Origin: Spongiactinospora gelatinilytica
GTDB lineage: Bacteria > Actinomycetota > Actinomycetes > Streptosporangiales > Streptosporangiaceae
Assembly (NCBI RefSeq): GCF_003236385.1
Contig: NZ_POUA01000021.1
Location: 1 to 41,455, forward strand
Direction of reading: 5' to 3'
DNA: 41,455 bases
In this document: positions 1 to 10,800 of the stretch, piece by piece
How the letters are laid out: each line of letters begins with the position of its first letter
How positions within the stretch are numbered: position 1 is the stretch's first letter
Notes under the pieces: generated by a model
Databases searched by the model: none
What the model saw: the letters and a program-made list of their open reading frames with translations, nothing else
Told to the model about the DNA's origin: nothing
Translations under genes and position numbers: made by a program

Positions 1-2008
1 GGGCGGAGGTGTGCTTGGGGGCGGGGGCGAGGCCCGCCGCGGTGTACGCCTGGGTCTCGTCCAGGGTCTCCTCCTCGAGGAGGGCGATGACGATGGCTTC
101 GAGGCGGTCGCGGTTCTCGGCGAGCACCCGGCGCGCCACCGCGTAGCACTCCTCCACGATCCGCCTGGCCTCCTCGTCCACCGCCGCGAGCGTCGCGGGA
201 GCCGCGGCCGGCGGGCCGTCCTGGGACGAACCGGGCAGGATGGTGAGGGGGCCGATCCTCTCGGACATGCCCCACCGCCCGACCATGCCGCGCGCGATCG
301 CGGTGACCTGTTCCAGGTCGCTCTCCGAGCCGGTGGTGATCACCTTGTAGACGAGGTCCTCGGCCGCCATCCCGCCGAGCGCGCCGATGATCCGCCCGCG
401 CAGGTAGCGCTCGTCGTAGGCGTAGCGGTCGCTCTCCGGCGTGGAGAGGGTGACGCCGAGCGCGCGCCCGCGCGGGATGATGGAGATCTTGCGTACCGGG
501 TCCGCGCCGGGCTGGAGCATGCCGAGCAGAGCGTGCCCGGCCTCGTGGAAGGCGGTACGGCGGCGCTCGTCCTCCGGCATGACGATCGCGCGTGCCGTGC
601 CGAGCTGGAGCTTTTCCAGGGCGTCGGCGAAGTCGGCGCTGCGCACCGCGTTCTCGCCCCGCTTGGCGGCCAGCAGGGCCGCCTCGTTGACCAGGTTGGC
701 GAGGTCGGCGCCGGTCATGCCGGGACTGGTCTTGGCGAGCCTGCGGAGGTCCACGTCGGGCGCGAGTGGCACCCCGCGGGTGTGCACCTTGAGGATCTCC
801 GTACGCCCGGCCGCGTCCGGCGGCGCGACCATCACCGTGCGGTCGAACCGTCCAGGCCGCAGCAGCGCCGGGTCGAGCACCTCCGGCCGGTTGGTGGCGG
901 CGATGACGATGACGCCCTCTGAGCCGGTGAAGCCGTCCATCTCGGTGAGGATCTGGTTGAGCGTCTGCTCGCGTTCGTCGTGCCCGCCGATCGTGGCCCC
1001 GCCGCGAGTACGTCCGATGGCGTCGATCTCGTCGATGAAGATGATGCTGGGCGCGACCTTGCGGGCCTCCTCGAACAGTTCGCGCACCCGCGACGCGCCG
1101 ACGCCGACGATCATCTCGATGAACTCCGACGCGCTCGCGCTGAAGAACGGCACGTCGGCCTCGCCGGCGACCGCCCTGGCCAGGAGGGTTTTGCCGGTGC
1201 CGGGCGGCCCGGCGAGCAGCACGCCCTTGGGCAGCTTGGCGCCGAGCCTGCGGTATTTGTCCGGGTCCTTGAGGTAGTCGACGATCTCGACGAGCTCGTT
1301 CTCCACCTCGTCGATCCCCGCCACGTCGTCGAAGTTGACGCGGATCTTGCCGCTCTCCACCGGTTTGGCGGCCTTCGACCGGCCCAGCCCGCCGATGCCG
1401 CCGAGCCCGCCGCCCGGCCCGCCGCCGCCCATCATGCTCGCCGAACGGCGCAGCAGCCAGAACCACAGCCCGGCGAGCAGCAGCACCGGCAACAGCGCGA
1501 GCAGCAGGTTGAGCAGGAACCCGCGCTGCTGGGCGATCGGCTCCGCGCTGACCACCACGTCGTGCCGCACCAGTTCGCGGTAGATGTCGTCCTCGGCGAA
1601 CGTCGGCCGTTCGGTCCGGAACCTGGTGTAGGTGACGCCCTCGTTGTCAGGGTCGCCGGCGGCCTTCTTCAGGTCGCCCTCGATGGAGTAGCCCTGGGCG
1701 TAGACCTCCTTGACGTTGCCCGCCTGCACCTGCTCGGTGAACTGCGTGTAGGAGATGGTCTCCATGGTCCCCGCGTCGAAGAACATCGAGATCACGAAGA
1801 ACACGGCGTAGGCGGCGAGCAGGGTGACCGCGAAGCGCCACCAGTTGATCCGTGGGCGCTGCGGGCCGCCGCCGGGCAGCCCTTCGGCCCGCCACGGCCG
1901 AAGGCCCCTGTCGCGCCGGTCGTCGCCGTTGCCCCGGGCGTGCTCGGGGCTCTCCCTGGAACTTTCGGGGGTGCCGCCACGCTCGTGCGGGGTGCCGGAT
2001 CGCGCCAC
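1..2008 (-). CDS. ftsH: ATP-dependent zinc metalloprotease FtsH (partial, C-terminus beyond window)
   Basis: Membrane-anchored AAA+ protease that degrades misfolded and regulatory proteins at the inner face of the membrane. The GTG at 2008 follows GGAGG at good spacing. A hydrophilic N-terminal tail of about 55 residues precedes TM1 (about 56-77); an extracytoplasmic domain follows, then TM2 (about 164-186). A Gly-rich linker leads to the AAA domain with Walker A GPPGTGKT (about residue 271), Walker B IIFIDEID (about 320) and a second-region-of-homology arginine segment. The zinc motif HEAGH lies near residue 488. The frame is open to base 1, so only the extreme C-terminus is missing. No defect is seen. 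It is probably transcribed alone or after the DUF1269 gene 91 bases upstream on the same strand. Confidence 0.97.
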   Translation of the reverse strand, partial: MARSGTPHERGGTPESSRESPEHARGNGDDRRDRGLRPWRAEGLPGGGPQRPRINWWRFAVTLLAAYAVFFVISMFFDAGTMETISYTQFTEQVQAGNVKEVYAQGYSIEGDLKKAAGDPDNEGVTYTRFRTERPTFAEDDIYRELVRHDVVVSAEPIAQQRGFLLNLLLALLPVLLLAGLWFWLLRRSASMMGGGGPGGGLGGIGGLGRSKAAKPVESGKIRVNFDDVAGIDEVENELVEIVDYLKDPDKYRRLGAKLPKGVLLAGPPGTGKTLLARAVAGEADVPFFSASASEFIEMIVGVGASRVRELFEEARKVAPSIIFIDEIDAIGRTRGGATIGGHDEREQTLNQILTEMDGFTGSEGVIVIAATNRPEVLDPALLRPGRFDRTVMVAPPDAAGRTEILKVHTRGVPLAPDVDLRRLAKTSPGMTGADLANLVNEAALLAAKRGENAVRSADFADALEKLQLGTARAIVMPEDERRRTAFHEAGHALLGMLQPGADPVRKISIIPRGRALGVTLSTPESDRYAYDERYLRGRIIGALGGMAAEDLVYKVITTGSESDLEQVTAIARGMVGRWGMSERIGPLTILPGSSQDGPPAAAPATLAAVDEEARRIVEECYAVARRVLAENRDRLEAIVIALLEEETLDETQAYTAAGLAPAPKHTSA

Positions 2009-2099
2009 GGTCGTCCTCCGTCCGTCGTGAGAAGGCTGGTCTCCCCTCCAGTCTCTACCGCCCCTGTCCCGGGTCCGCGTCCAGTGCCCAGGCCACCCG

Positions 2100-2597
2100 T
2101 CAGTGCCGGGGGCGGACGACGGCCAGCGCGTCGCGAAGCTGGCGTTCGGCGGCGTGGCCGAGGGTCGTGCTGACGATCCGCCCGCCGTACGGCGCGAGCG
2201 TGTCGAGCAGCCGGCGCGGCGCGGCCGGAACGGCGAGCACGAACACGGCGGCGCTGCCCGGGGTGAGGGCCTCGGCGAGGCGGGGAAGGAAGGTGTCGTC
2301 GCCGCCGAGGCCGGTCACCGGAGGCGGGGACTCGCCGCCCGCCGTGGCGAGCGCCACGTTGACCAGCGGCATGAAGAAGATCAGCCCGATCAGCCCGCCC
2401 CACAGAGTGTGGCCCACGGGGCCGGCGGCGGCGGTGGTGTGCGACTGACGCAGCGCGAGGCGGCCGTCGCCCTCGCATTCGGCCATCACGACGTCGGCGA
2501 TCTGGGCCAGGTCCTTGACCCGTGACCGGAGCAGCCCATCGCGTACCAGGCCCGCGACGCCGGGGGCGCGGTAGACGACGGCGAGCAGTTCGGCCAC
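2100..2597 (-). CDS. DUF1269 family membrane protein
   Basis: 165 residues from a GTG at 2597 that follows a GGGGG run. The first 60 residues form the soluble DUF1269 head, with a strand-helix pattern beginning [14 protein letters not shown] Gly-rich hydrophobic segment (about 80-100, [18 protein letters not shown]) is typical of the family, and a second soluble part follows. The function of DUF1269 is not known; it is often described as a stress-associated membrane protein. It lies directly upstream of ftsH on the same strand, but the 91-base gap leaves room for a separate ftsH promoter. The family call rests on architecture and sequence style. Confidence 0.8.
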   Translation of the reverse strand: MAELLAVVYRAPGVAGLVRDGLLRSRVKDLAQIADVVMAECEGDGRLALRQSHTTAAAGPVGHTLWGGLIGLIFFMPLVNVALATAGGESPPPVTGLGGDDTFLPRLAEALTPGSAAVFVLAVPAAPRRLLDTLAPYGGRIVSTTLGHAAERQLRDALAVVRPRH

Positions 2598-3043
2598 GGG
2601 TACCCCCGAACGTCATGTACCGGCAGAACACCGCGTACCTCCCCATCCAGGGAGATGCCGAACCTGCCATCGCCATGTGACCGAGCGGGGGCGCAAGCCG
2701 GGCGAGGGGCGGACGGGCCGATGGCGCGGCGATCGGCCCGGGCGTCACCTCGCCCGGTCGGCGTGGCGGCGGGGCGTGGCGACCGCCGTGGCGGTCGCGG
2801 CACCCCGGGGCCGCGCGTCTATGGCAAACCCGTACCGGTGTGTAACCGGCGTGGGATCAGTTGATGCGCGTGCCGGGGACGGATGGTCTCTTGCATCACT
2901 TGAGCCCCACCGACCCCATCCGGCACGCTCCGAAGCGTACGGCAAAGTGCCTACCTTTCACTGGATTTCGTGAAAGTTCAGGTCAGGTCGGTATATCAAG
3001 GGAACCGTTCGGTGGCTCGCGTACGCGCTGTCATGATGTCCTC
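2598..3043. other. Gene-free interval between divergent DUF1269 and DUF3616 genes
   Basis: About 445 bases with no convincing coding frame. The part nearest the rightward gene (2930-3030) is less GC-rich than its surroundings and contains the 22-base inverted repeat annotated at 2955-2976 and a TATATC-like hexamer near 2993, so promoter and operator functions of the rightward gene most likely lie there. I see nothing recognisable in the left two thirds. Confidence 0.5.
2955..2976. promoter_or_regulatory. Inverted repeat CTTTCAC-N8-GTGAAAG, operator-like
   Basis: Perfect 7-base arms (2955-2961 and 2970-2976) are separated by 8 bases, 68 bases upstream of the DUF3616 start. The arm and spacer lengths fit a dimeric helix-turn-helix repressor. 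The repeat is AT-richer than the surrounding DNA. No cognate regulator is adjacent. Confidence 0.4.
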
Positions 3044-4093
3044 ATGCCGCAGCACCGGGTGGAACTCCGCTTCAACGACGACTCACGTGACCTCCAGACG
3101 CACACCAACCTCTCCGCCATCCGCACCGACGGTCACGGACTGTGGCTGGCCGGGGACGAGACCGCCACCATCGAGCACCTGGTGCCGCGCGCCGGCCGCT
3201 ACGAGGGGCAGCGCGGATTCACCCTGGCCGACTACGTGGACCTGCCCGCCGGGCGCGACGAGGAGGCCGACATCGAGGGGCTGGCCCGCGACGACGGCTG
3301 GCTTTGGGCGGTGGGCTCGCACAGCCTCAAACGCCGCCGGGTAAAGTCCGCCGAGCCGCACAAGGCGCGCCGCCGGCTCGCCACCGTGCTGCGCGAGGAG
3401 AACCGCTTCATCCTGCTGCGCCTGCCGCTGGTCGGCGAGGGCACGCCGGACGTCCGCCCGGTCCGCGAGGACGGCGAGCGCGCCGCGGGCATCCTGGCCG
3501 GTCCCGGCGCCAACCTGGCCGACATGCTGGCCGAGGACCCGCACCTGTCGCCGTTCCTCGACATACCGGGCAAGGACAACGGCCTGGACATCGAGGGCAT
3601 CGCCGTACGGGGGGAGCGGGTGCTCATCGGGCTGCGCGGGCCGGTGCTGCGCGGCTGGGCGGTGCTGCTGGAGATCCGGCCCCGGGCGCACCGGCGCGAC
3701 CGGCTGCGGCTGGCGGAGATCCCTGACGGCGAAGGGCCGGGGGCACGGTATCGCAAGCACTTCTTGAACCTGCGCGGCCTGGGCGTGCGCGACCTGTGCC
3801 CGCACGGCGATGACCTGCTGATCCTCGCGGGACCCAGCATGGACCTGGACGGCCCGGTCCGGGTGCTGCGGTGGCGGGGCGCGATGGGGGCGTCCGGTCC
3901 GGCGTCCGCCGAGGTGGTGGCGGCGTCGGACCTGGAGCCGGTCGCCGAACTGGCGTACGGCGTCGGCGACGACCACCCGGAGGGCATGACCGTGCTCGGC
4001 GACGGCTCCCTCATGGTGGTCTACGACAGCCCCGCCCCCGGGCGGCTCACCCCCGAGGGCGGCGTCTACGCCGACGTACTCCCGCTCACCTGA
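3044..4093 (+). CDS. DUF3616 domain-containing protein
   Basis: 349 residues. The frame is open upstream to 2861, but the ATG at 3044 (MPQHRVELRFND) is preferred because upstream codons are not coding-like and the operator-like repeat lies inside them. The protein has repeated beta-strand motifs such as DIEGLARDDGWLWAVGSHS, LDIEGIAVRGERVLIGLRG and DDHPEGMTVLGDGSLMVVYD, typical of the DUF3616 beta-propeller-like family. No signal peptide or membrane segment is seen. The biochemical role of the family is unknown. It converges on the leftward PTH2 gene with only 32 bases between. Confidence 0.8.
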   Translation: MPQHRVELRFNDDSRDLQTHTNLSAIRTDGHGLWLAGDETATIEHLVPRAGRYEGQRGFTLADYVDLPAGRDEEADIEGLARDDGWLWAVGSHSLKRRRVKSAEPHKARRRLATVLREENRFILLRLPLVGEGTPDVRPVREDGERAAGILAGPGANLADMLAEDPHLSPFLDIPGKDNGLDIEGIAVRGERVLIGLRGPVLRGWAVLLEIRPRAHRRDRLRLAEIPDGEGPGARYRKHFLNLRGLGVRDLCPHGDDLLILAGPSMDLDGPVRVLRWRGAMGASGPASAEVVAASDLEPVAELAYGVGDDHPEGMTVLGDGSLMVVYDSPAPGRLTPEGGVYADVLPLT

Positions 4094-4125
4094 GACCCCG
4101 CCCCGGACAGAGGAGGGCCGCCGGG

Positions 4126-4851
4126 TCAGCCGGCGTCGCGCAGGGGGCCCTCGCCGGGCGGGCGGTAGCCGGGCGCCTCCAGCCACGGGGCCTCGGCGAC
4201 GACCGTACACGACCCCGGCTCGGTCTCGGTGAACCCCGCGTCGCGGACCACCGGCAGGCCGCTGCTCGCGAGCCGTTCCCACTGGCCGGGGGCCGCGGCC
4301 CGGACGGTGAGCCCCAGCCCGGCCTCCCGCCACGCCTTGCGGGGCGCCTCCTCGCTCCCCCACCAGGCGAGCTGCGCCGCGTGCCCCGCCTGGGCCATGG
4401 CCTTGCCCGCCGACATGGTCAGCCCCGGGTTGATCCAGAGCACCACGCCCTCCGCCGGGGGCGCGGGCGGCGGGGCGGTGTCCTCCAGTTCGGTGCCGCG
4501 GACCTGGAGCCTGCTCAGGTCCTTCGGCCAGTCGTCCAGCGGCACCGGCGGATGCACCCGCACCTCGGCCGTGCCGTGCGTGACGGTGATCCCGGGCAGG
4601 TCGAGAACGCGCCGCCACTCCGCGCCCCGCGCCCGCCGTACGACCTTCCTGATGCCGAGCCGTTCCCATTCGCGCACGGCCACGGACCATTCCCCCTGCT
4701 CGGCCGAGCGCGGGTCGTCGAGCAGCGTCAGCACCGCGCGGGCGGCGGCCTCCAGGGCGTCGGTACGCCCCGGCGGCGTGGCCCGCTCGATGCGGACGAC
4801 GATCGGCAGGACCCGCTTGTCCCCTTGTGTCTCATCCTGCGACTGGTTCAC
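4126..4851 (-). CDS. PTH2-type peptidyl-tRNA hydrolase family protein
   Basis: 241 residues from a GTG at 4851. The C-terminal half (about 135-230) carries the PTH2 signature: NPGLTMSAGKAMAQAGHAA matches the family lysine/histidine helix around GK-x-AQ-x-xHA, and DAGFTETEPGS matches the conserved D-AG-T-pGt segment. PTH2 enzymes recycle peptidyl-tRNA that dropped off ribosomes. The N-terminal 130 residues are actinobacteria-style and not recognised. Its first 20 bases overlap the end of the upstream MFS gene, so translation is probably coupled. Whether this extended form is a housekeeping hydrolase or has another substrate cannot be told. Confidence 0.82.
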   Translation of the reverse strand: MNQSQDETQGDKRVLPIVVRIERATPPGRTDALEAAARAVLTLLDDPRSAEQGEWSVAVREWERLGIRKVVRRARGAEWRRVLDLPGITVTHGTAEVRVHPPVPLDDWPKDLSRLQVRGTELEDTAPPPAPPAEGVVLWINPGLTMSAGKAMAQAGHAAQLAWWGSEEAPRKAWREAGLGLTVRAAAPGQWERLASSGLPVVRDAGFTETEPGSCTVVAEAPWLEAPGYRPPGEGPLRDAG

Positions 4852-6121
4852 TCTTCAAGGATGCCTGCCGGGAGATCCGGATCGACATGACGGCGGCGAT
4901 GGCGCAGAGCAGGCCCGCGCCGTACCACGCCGGCGTGTACTCCCCGAGCGCGTCGCGGGTGAGCCCGGCGGCGATGGCCGCGATGCCCGCGCCGACCTGG
5001 TGGGAGGCGAAGACCCAGCCGAAGACGACCGCGCCGTCCTGGCCGTAGGCGGCGCGGCACAGGGCGACGGTGGGCGGTACCGTGGCCACCCAGTCCAGCC
5101 CGTAGAAGATGATGAAGATCAGCATGCTCGGCTCGGCGGTGGCCGAGAACAGGCTCGGCAGGATGAGCAGCGACACCCCGCGCAGGGCGTAGTAGGCGCA
5201 CAACAGGACCCGCGGGTCGACGCGGTCGCTGAGCCAGCCGGAGAGCACGGTCCCGACGATGTCGAAGACGCCCACCAGGGCGAGCAGTCCGGCCGCGACC
5301 GGCTCGGCCATCCCGTGGTCGTGCGCGGCCGGGATGAAGTGGGTCTGGATCAGCCCGCTGGTGCTCGCGCCGCAGATCGCGAACCCTCCGGCGAGCAGCC
5401 AGAACGGCCGGGTGCGCGCCGCCGACGCGAGCACCCGCAGGGCCCGCGCACCGGCCCCGCCCGCAGGCGGAGGGGCGGGCCGCGCGCCGGGCGGCGCGCC
5501 CAGCGCCGTGGTGCCGACGTCCGCGGGGTGATCGCGCAGCAGCAGCCACACCATCGGGACGACGGCGAGCGCCGCGGCGGCCACCGTCAGCGAGGCCGTG
5601 CGCCAGCCGTGGTCACCGGCCAGGTAGGCGAGCAGCGGCAGGAAGATGAGCTGGCCGGTGGCCCCGCCCGCGGTGAGCAGGCCGGTCACCAGGCCGCGAT
5701 GCCGGACGAACCACCGGTCGGCGACCGTGGCGGCGAACGCGAGCGCCATCGACCCGGTGCCGAGCCCGACGAGCACCCCCCAGCACAGCACGAGCTGCCA
5801 GCTCGCCTTCATGAAGACGGTGAGCCCGCTGCCGGCCGCGACGAGGACGAGCGCGGCCGACACCACCTTGCGCATGCCGAACCGGTCCATCAGCGCGGCG
5901 GCGAACGGGGCGGTCATGCCGTACAGGAGCAGGTTGACCGAGACGGCCAGCGAGATCGTGCCGCGGGTCCAGCCGAACTCCTCCTCCAACGGGGTGATCA
6001 GCACACCCGGAGTGGCGCGGAACCCGGCCGCGCCGATGATCGCCACGAGCGCGATGAGCGCCACGGACCAGGCACGGTGCAGGCGCGGCCGGACGCGCTT
6101 GCGATCAGCGGTAACAGTCAC
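4832..6121 (-). CDS. MFS transporter
   Basis: About 429 residues from the GTG at 6121 (VTVTADRKR); the frame is open to 6214 but the extra codons overlap the divergent regulator. About twelve hydrophobic segments are seen. The MFS loop 2-3 motif appears as DRFGMRKV (about residues 85-92) and its second-half counterpart as GWLSDRVDPR. The resemblance is to oxalate/formate-antiporter-like MFS proteins (TPLEEEFGWTRGTISLA). The substrate is unknown. It shares a divergent control region of about 70 bases with the GlxA-type regulator at 6192, which may regulate it. Confidence 0.88.
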   Translation of the reverse strand: MTVTADRKRVRPRLHRAWSVALIALVAIIGAAGFRATPGVLITPLEEEFGWTRGTISLAVSVNLLLYGMTAPFAAALMDRFGMRKVVSAALVLVAAGSGLTVFMKASWQLVLCWGVLVGLGTGSMALAFAATVADRWFVRHRGLVTGLLTAGGATGQLIFLPLLAYLAGDHGWRTASLTVAAAALAVVPMVWLLLRDHPADVGTTALGAPPGARPAPPPAGGAGARALRVLASAARTRPFWLLAGGFAICGASTSGLIQTHFIPAAHDHGMAEPVAAGLLALVGVFDIVGTVLSGWLSDRVDPRVLLCAYYALRGVSLLILPSLFSATAEPSMLIFIIFYGLDWVATVPPTVALCRAAYGQDGAVVFGWVFASHQVGAGIAAIAAGLTRDALGEYTPAWYGAGLLCAIAAVMSIRISRQASLKSEPVAG

Positions 6122-6191
6122 CCGGCCATGCTTCCCGACGGGCCACGCCCCGGCGAGTGGCCGGTTAGCCAATATGTGAAAGAATCCAGCC

Positions 6192-7226
6192 ATGAGCGCG
6201 GCGAAGGACGGCACGCACCGGGTCGCGGTCCTCCTGCTCGATCAGGTGGTCGCCTTCGACCTCGGCATCTCCACGCATCTGTTCCGGTCGGCCGAGCAGC
6301 CCGGCCAGCCGCCCCGGCGACGACTCTACGAGGTCGAGGTCTGTTCGGCGGACGGCGGGCCGGTGCGATCGACGGGCGGCTTCCAGGTCCTGCCCGACCA
6401 CGACCTGTCCGCGCTGGGCCGGGCCGACACCGTCGTGATCCCCGGCATCCACGACGGCCCGCCGCTGGTCGAGGGCAGGCTGCCCGAGCCGGTGTACGGC
6501 GCGCTCCGCGGGGCGGCGGGCCGGGCCCGGCTGGTGTCGATCTGCACGGGCTCGTTCGTGCTGGCCGCCGCGGGCCTGCTGGACGGCCGGCCGGCGGCCA
6601 CCCACTGGCGGGAGGCCGACCGCTTCCGGGCGCTGTTCCCCCAGGTGCGACTGGACGCCGACGTGCTGTTCGTGGACGACGGCGACATCCTGACCTCGGC
6701 CGGCGTGGGCTCGGGCATCGACCTGTGCCTGCACGTGGTGCGCGGCGACCACGGGAGCCGGGCGGCCAACGCGCTGGCCCGCCGCTGCGTGGTGGCCCCC
6801 TGGCGGGAGGGCGGGCAGGCGCAGTTCGTCGAGCGCCCGCTGCCCGCGGCGCGCGAGTCCGGCACCGGGCCGACCCGCACCTGGATGCTGACACGGCTGC
6901 ACGAACCGCTCGACCTCGCGACACTGGCCTCCCACGCGCGGATGAGCGTGCGGACCTTCACCCGCAGGTTCCGTGAGGAGACCGGGGTCAGCCCGGCGCG
7001 GTGGCTGGCCGGGCAGCGGGTCGAGCACGCCAGGCAGTTGCTGGAGCACACCGACCTGCCGGTGGACGAGGTGGCCAGGCGGTCGGGGTTCGCCACCGCG
7101 GTCTCGCTGCGCCAGCACCTGCGCGCCGCGGTCGGGGTCGCGCCGCTGGCCTACCGTCACACCTTCCGCACGGCCTCTCCGGAGTCGTCGTCCGACCTGT
7201 CCTCTGAAGTGTCGTCCGCGCGGTAG
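6192..7226 (+). CDS. GlxA family transcriptional regulator (DJ-1/PfpI + AraC HTH)
   Basis: 344 residues from the ATG at 6192. Residues about 10-190 form a DJ-1/PfpI amidase-like sensor with the nucleophile-elbow-type segment SICTGSFVLAAAGLLDG followed by ATHW. Residues about 220-320 hold the two AraC helix-turn-helix motifs (LASHARMSVRTFTRRFREETG and VDEVARRSGFATAVSLRQHLR, each shown here in under 22 residues as two separate helices). It is divergent from the MFS transporter. The 3' end overlaps the convergent MFS relic by 70 bases. The most likely target is the shared intergenic region at 6122-6191. Confidence 0.92.
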   Translation: MSAAKDGTHRVAVLLLDQVVAFDLGISTHLFRSAEQPGQPPRRRLYEVEVCSADGGPVRSTGGFQVLPDHDLSALGRADTVVIPGIHDGPPLVEGRLPEPVYGALRGAAGRARLVSICTGSFVLAAAGLLDGRPAATHWREADRFRALFPQVRLDADVLFVDDGDILTSAGVGSGIDLCLHVVRGDHGSRAANALARRCVVAPWREGGQAQFVERPLPAARESGTGPTRTWMLTRLHEPLDLATLASHARMSVRTFTRRFREETGVSPARWLAGQRVEHARQLLEHTDLPVDEVARRSGFATAVSLRQHLRAAVGVAPLAYRHTFRTASPESSSDLSSEVSSAR

Positions 7227-7669
7227 CGCAGGTGCGGCAGCAGGCAGGCGGTGGCCACCAGTGAGGCCCCCGCCATCGCGGCCATGGCCTGGTGTACGGG
7301 CAGCACCTCGGCCAGCGAGCCGGACAGCGAGGCGGCCAGCGCCTGCCCGGTGAGCAGGCCGGTCCCGGCCAGGCCGAGTGCCTGACCGCGCCGCCGCTCA
7401 GGGATGGCGTCCAGGTGGCGCTCCTGCGCGCCGAGGTGCGCGGCGAACCCGAACGACGCCACCGCGACCAGCACGGCCGCCACCGCCACCGGCGGCCGGG
7501 TCAGGAACCCGAGGTAGGGCAGGGCGAGCAGCAACGGCGATCGGGTTTGATGGTAGACCAGGGTGGACAGCGCCAGCATCTGAGTGGTCTTGCCGGCGAT
7601 GCTCGCGGTCCGCGCGCCGAACAGGGTGCGGAACTCCCCGACGGCGAAGACTTCCCGATAGGTGTTCAC
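7157..7669 (-). pseudogene. MFS transporter with internal deletion
   Basis: About 170 residues from a GTG at 7669 (VNTYREVFAVGEFRTLF). The first 50 residues match the N-terminal cap and TM1 of an MFS exporter (SIAGKTTQMLALSTLVYHQT, then SPLLLALPYLG), and the remainder matches the last four membrane segments (VAAVLVAVASFGFAAHLGAQ, then ERHLDAIPERRRGQALGL). The usual length is about 400 residues, so roughly 230 residues have been lost in frame. Loss of TM2 to about TM8 should abolish transport. The start has GGAGG immediately next to GTG, which is poor spacing. It overlaps the regulator's 3' end. Confidence 0.72.
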
Positions 7670-7895
7670 CCTCCGATGATCAGGTAGCGGACGCGCCCCG
7701 CGCGAGGCCGGACGCCCGGCCGCAGGCGGGCGTGACCGTCGTTCGCCGGTTACCGAGGGACGGACGGACGTTGACCAACACCTGTCATCTTTACGACATG
7801 TCGGCAATTGGCCAGCCGAAATCCCTTACCAGCCCTCGCAAGATCCTTCATTGTCATGAGCGGCATTCGCATTCATTCGAAAGATCGGTGCGTTC

Positions 7896-10800
7896 ATGGG
7901 CCGGACATATCGAGCGGCCGCCCTCGGGGCGGCGCTGACCATAGCCTTGACCCTACCCCTTCTGCCGACGTCACCGGCGGCCGCTCAGGGTCCCCCTCCG
8001 ACGTCCAGATCGGACCATCGCGTCACATTGATCACCGGTGACGTGGTGACGGTCCAGCGCTTCCCGGGCGGTAAGCCGGCCGCCACCACCACGCCGGGCA
8101 AGGGCCGGGAGCACATCAGGTTCCACACCAGTGAGGTGGACGGGAAGTTCTCCGTCATCCCCTCCGACATGGTGCCGTACCTGGCCAAGAACCTGATCGA
8201 CAAGCGGCTGTTCGCGGTCGGGGACCTGATCGAGCAGGGCTACGACGACGCGCGATCGGCGGAGTTACCGCTGATCCTCTCCTACGGCGAGGGCGTCAAG
8301 GCGGCGAACACCGGTGAGGGTGTGCCGCTGAGCAGCGTCAACGCCCGCGCCGTACGGCCCAAGAAGAACGCGCTGCCGGTGCTGTGGGACACCGCCCCCG
8401 GCGTGCGGTCCGCCGCCGAGCCGAGGCTGCGCGACGGGCTGGCCAAAATCTGGCTGGACGGCAAGGTCCGCGCGTCCCTCGAACACAGCGTGCCGCAGGT
8501 CGGCGCGCCCGAGGCGTGGAAGTCCGGGTTCGACGGCAAGGGCGTCAAGGTCGCCGTGCTGGACACCGGCATCGACCGCGACCACCCCGACCTGCGCGGC
8601 AAGGTCACCGACGCGCGAAACTTCACCGCCGCGCAGTCGGCCACCGACCGGCTGGGGCACGGCACCCATGTCGCGTCGACCATCGCCGGACAGGGCACGG
8701 GCACCCCCGCCCGCAAGGGCGTCGCGCCCGGGGCCGAGCTGGTCAACGGCAAGGTGCTCGACGACAGCGGTCAGGGCAGCGAGTCGGAAGTCCTCGCCGG
8801 GATGGAGTGGGCGGCCCGCGAGGCCAAGGCCGATGTGATCAACATGAGCCTGGGCGGCAGCGCCACCGACGGCACCGACCCGCTCAGCGTCGCCGTCGAC
8901 ACACTCACCGCCGAGACCGGCACGCTGTTCGTGATCGCGGCGGGCAACGAGGGCACGGACTACTCGGTCGGCTCACCGGGAACGGCCACCTCGGCGCTCA
9001 CCGTCGGCGCGGTGGACCGCAACGACGCGCTCGCCGAGTTCTCCAGCCGCGGCCCGCGGCTGGACTACGCCCCCAAGCCGGACATCACCGCGCCCGGCGT
9101 GGACATCGCGGCGGCCCGCGCGGAGGGCACCACGATGGGCACGCCCATCGACGAGCTTTACACGCGGGCGTCGGGGACCTCGATGGCCACCCCGCACGTG
9201 GCGGGCGCGGCGGCGATCCTCGCCCAGCGCCACCCCGAGTGGACCGGCGGGCAGCTCAAGAACGGACTGATGTCCACCACCAGGACCATCGACGGCCAGA
9301 CCGCCCACGAGCAGGGCAGCGGCCGTCTCGACGTGGCGCGGGCCGCGGCCCAGAGCGTGACCGCGACCGGCGTCGTGCACTTCGGGGTGCGCCAGAGCGA
9401 CGAGACGGCTCCCGCGGAGGAGACCGTCACCTACACCAATACCGGCCAGGCCCCCGTCACCCTGAAGCTCACCGCCACCCTGGACAACCTGGACGGCGAC
9501 GCCCCACCGCCCGGCGCGGTGACGACCAGCGCCCCCGAGGTCACCGTGGCGGCCGGAGCGAGCGCCGAGGTCAAGGTCTCGATCGACTACGCGAAGCTGA
9601 AGGACGGCAGGCACACCGGGCACCTCACCGCCACCACGGCGGACGGCGCGGAAGCCGCGCACACCACGCTGTCCCTGGTCAGGATGCCGCCGATGGCCTC
9701 GGTGCACTTCAAGGGCATCGGGCCGGACGGCAGGCCGGCCCGCGTCCCGGTGATCGCCCTGCACGGCAAGGACCCCAACTTCGACGTGCTGGACTACATC
9801 CTCAACGAGGACGAGGGCAAGACCAGGCAGGTGCCGGAGGGCACCTACTTCGCCCTGGCCTTCATGGGCGACATCCCCGCCGAGTCGCCGGTGTACGACT
9901 TCCTGATGATCCCCGAGTTCGAGGTGACCGGCGACACCGAGCTGGTCTTCGACGCGCGCAAGGCCGTGCCGATCCAGATCAAGACCCCGCGGCCCGTGGT
10001 CGGGGACGGCATCACCACCTTCTTCGCGCATCGCACCTTCGACAAGCGCACGATCTCGTGGGGCGGGATGTACTTCCCCTCGACCGAGGGGCTGGCCGTG
10101 ATGCCCACCAAGCCGGTGGCCAACGGCACCTTCGAGTTCGCCTCCCGCTGGCAGCTCGCCGCGCCCAAGCTGACCGGCAGGCTCAGCGGCTCCCGGGAGA
10201 CGCTGGTCTTCCGGCCCGGCGGCGGTTCGCCGGAGTACTACGGCCGCAAGCGGTGGCAACTCGTGGACGGCGGCCCAGCGGGCGGCACCGGGGTCGGCAA
10301 GATCGACGTACGCGGCAAGGCGGTCGTGCTGACCAGCACCGAGTTCGGTGACTGGGACGCCAGGCTGGAGGAGTTCGCCCAGGCAGGGGCCGCGGCCGTG
10401 GTCGTGGCCGGGCCGAAGGACGAGCCGATGTGGCAGGGCTGGCACCCCAAGGGATACCGCGACCCGCTGCCGGTGCTGCTGGCCAAGCACACCCCCGGGC
10501 AGGCGCTGGTCGCCCAGGCCCGCAGGGGAGGTGTGCTCGACCTCCAGGCCGACTTCGTCTCGCCGTACCTGTACGACATCATGCAGGTGTCGCCGGGCCG
10601 CATCCCCGACCGGATCGTCCATGTGGTGAACGACCGCAACACCGCGCGGGTGGAGACGAAGTACCAGGAGTCCGGCGGCTTCGGGTGGGGCAAGGAGCAG
10701 CGGTTCGGCTGGCGGCCCTGGCAGGTCTACGACCTCGGCGGGCAGATGGAGACCCAGCGGGACGTCAAGACCGGGGTTCGCCGCGCCGAGTACGTCAGCA

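Noticed and set aside
4229-6976. 915-codon plus-strand ORF
   Set aside because: Runs antisense through the PTH2 and MFS genes and out of frame through the GlxA gene; no family resemblance.
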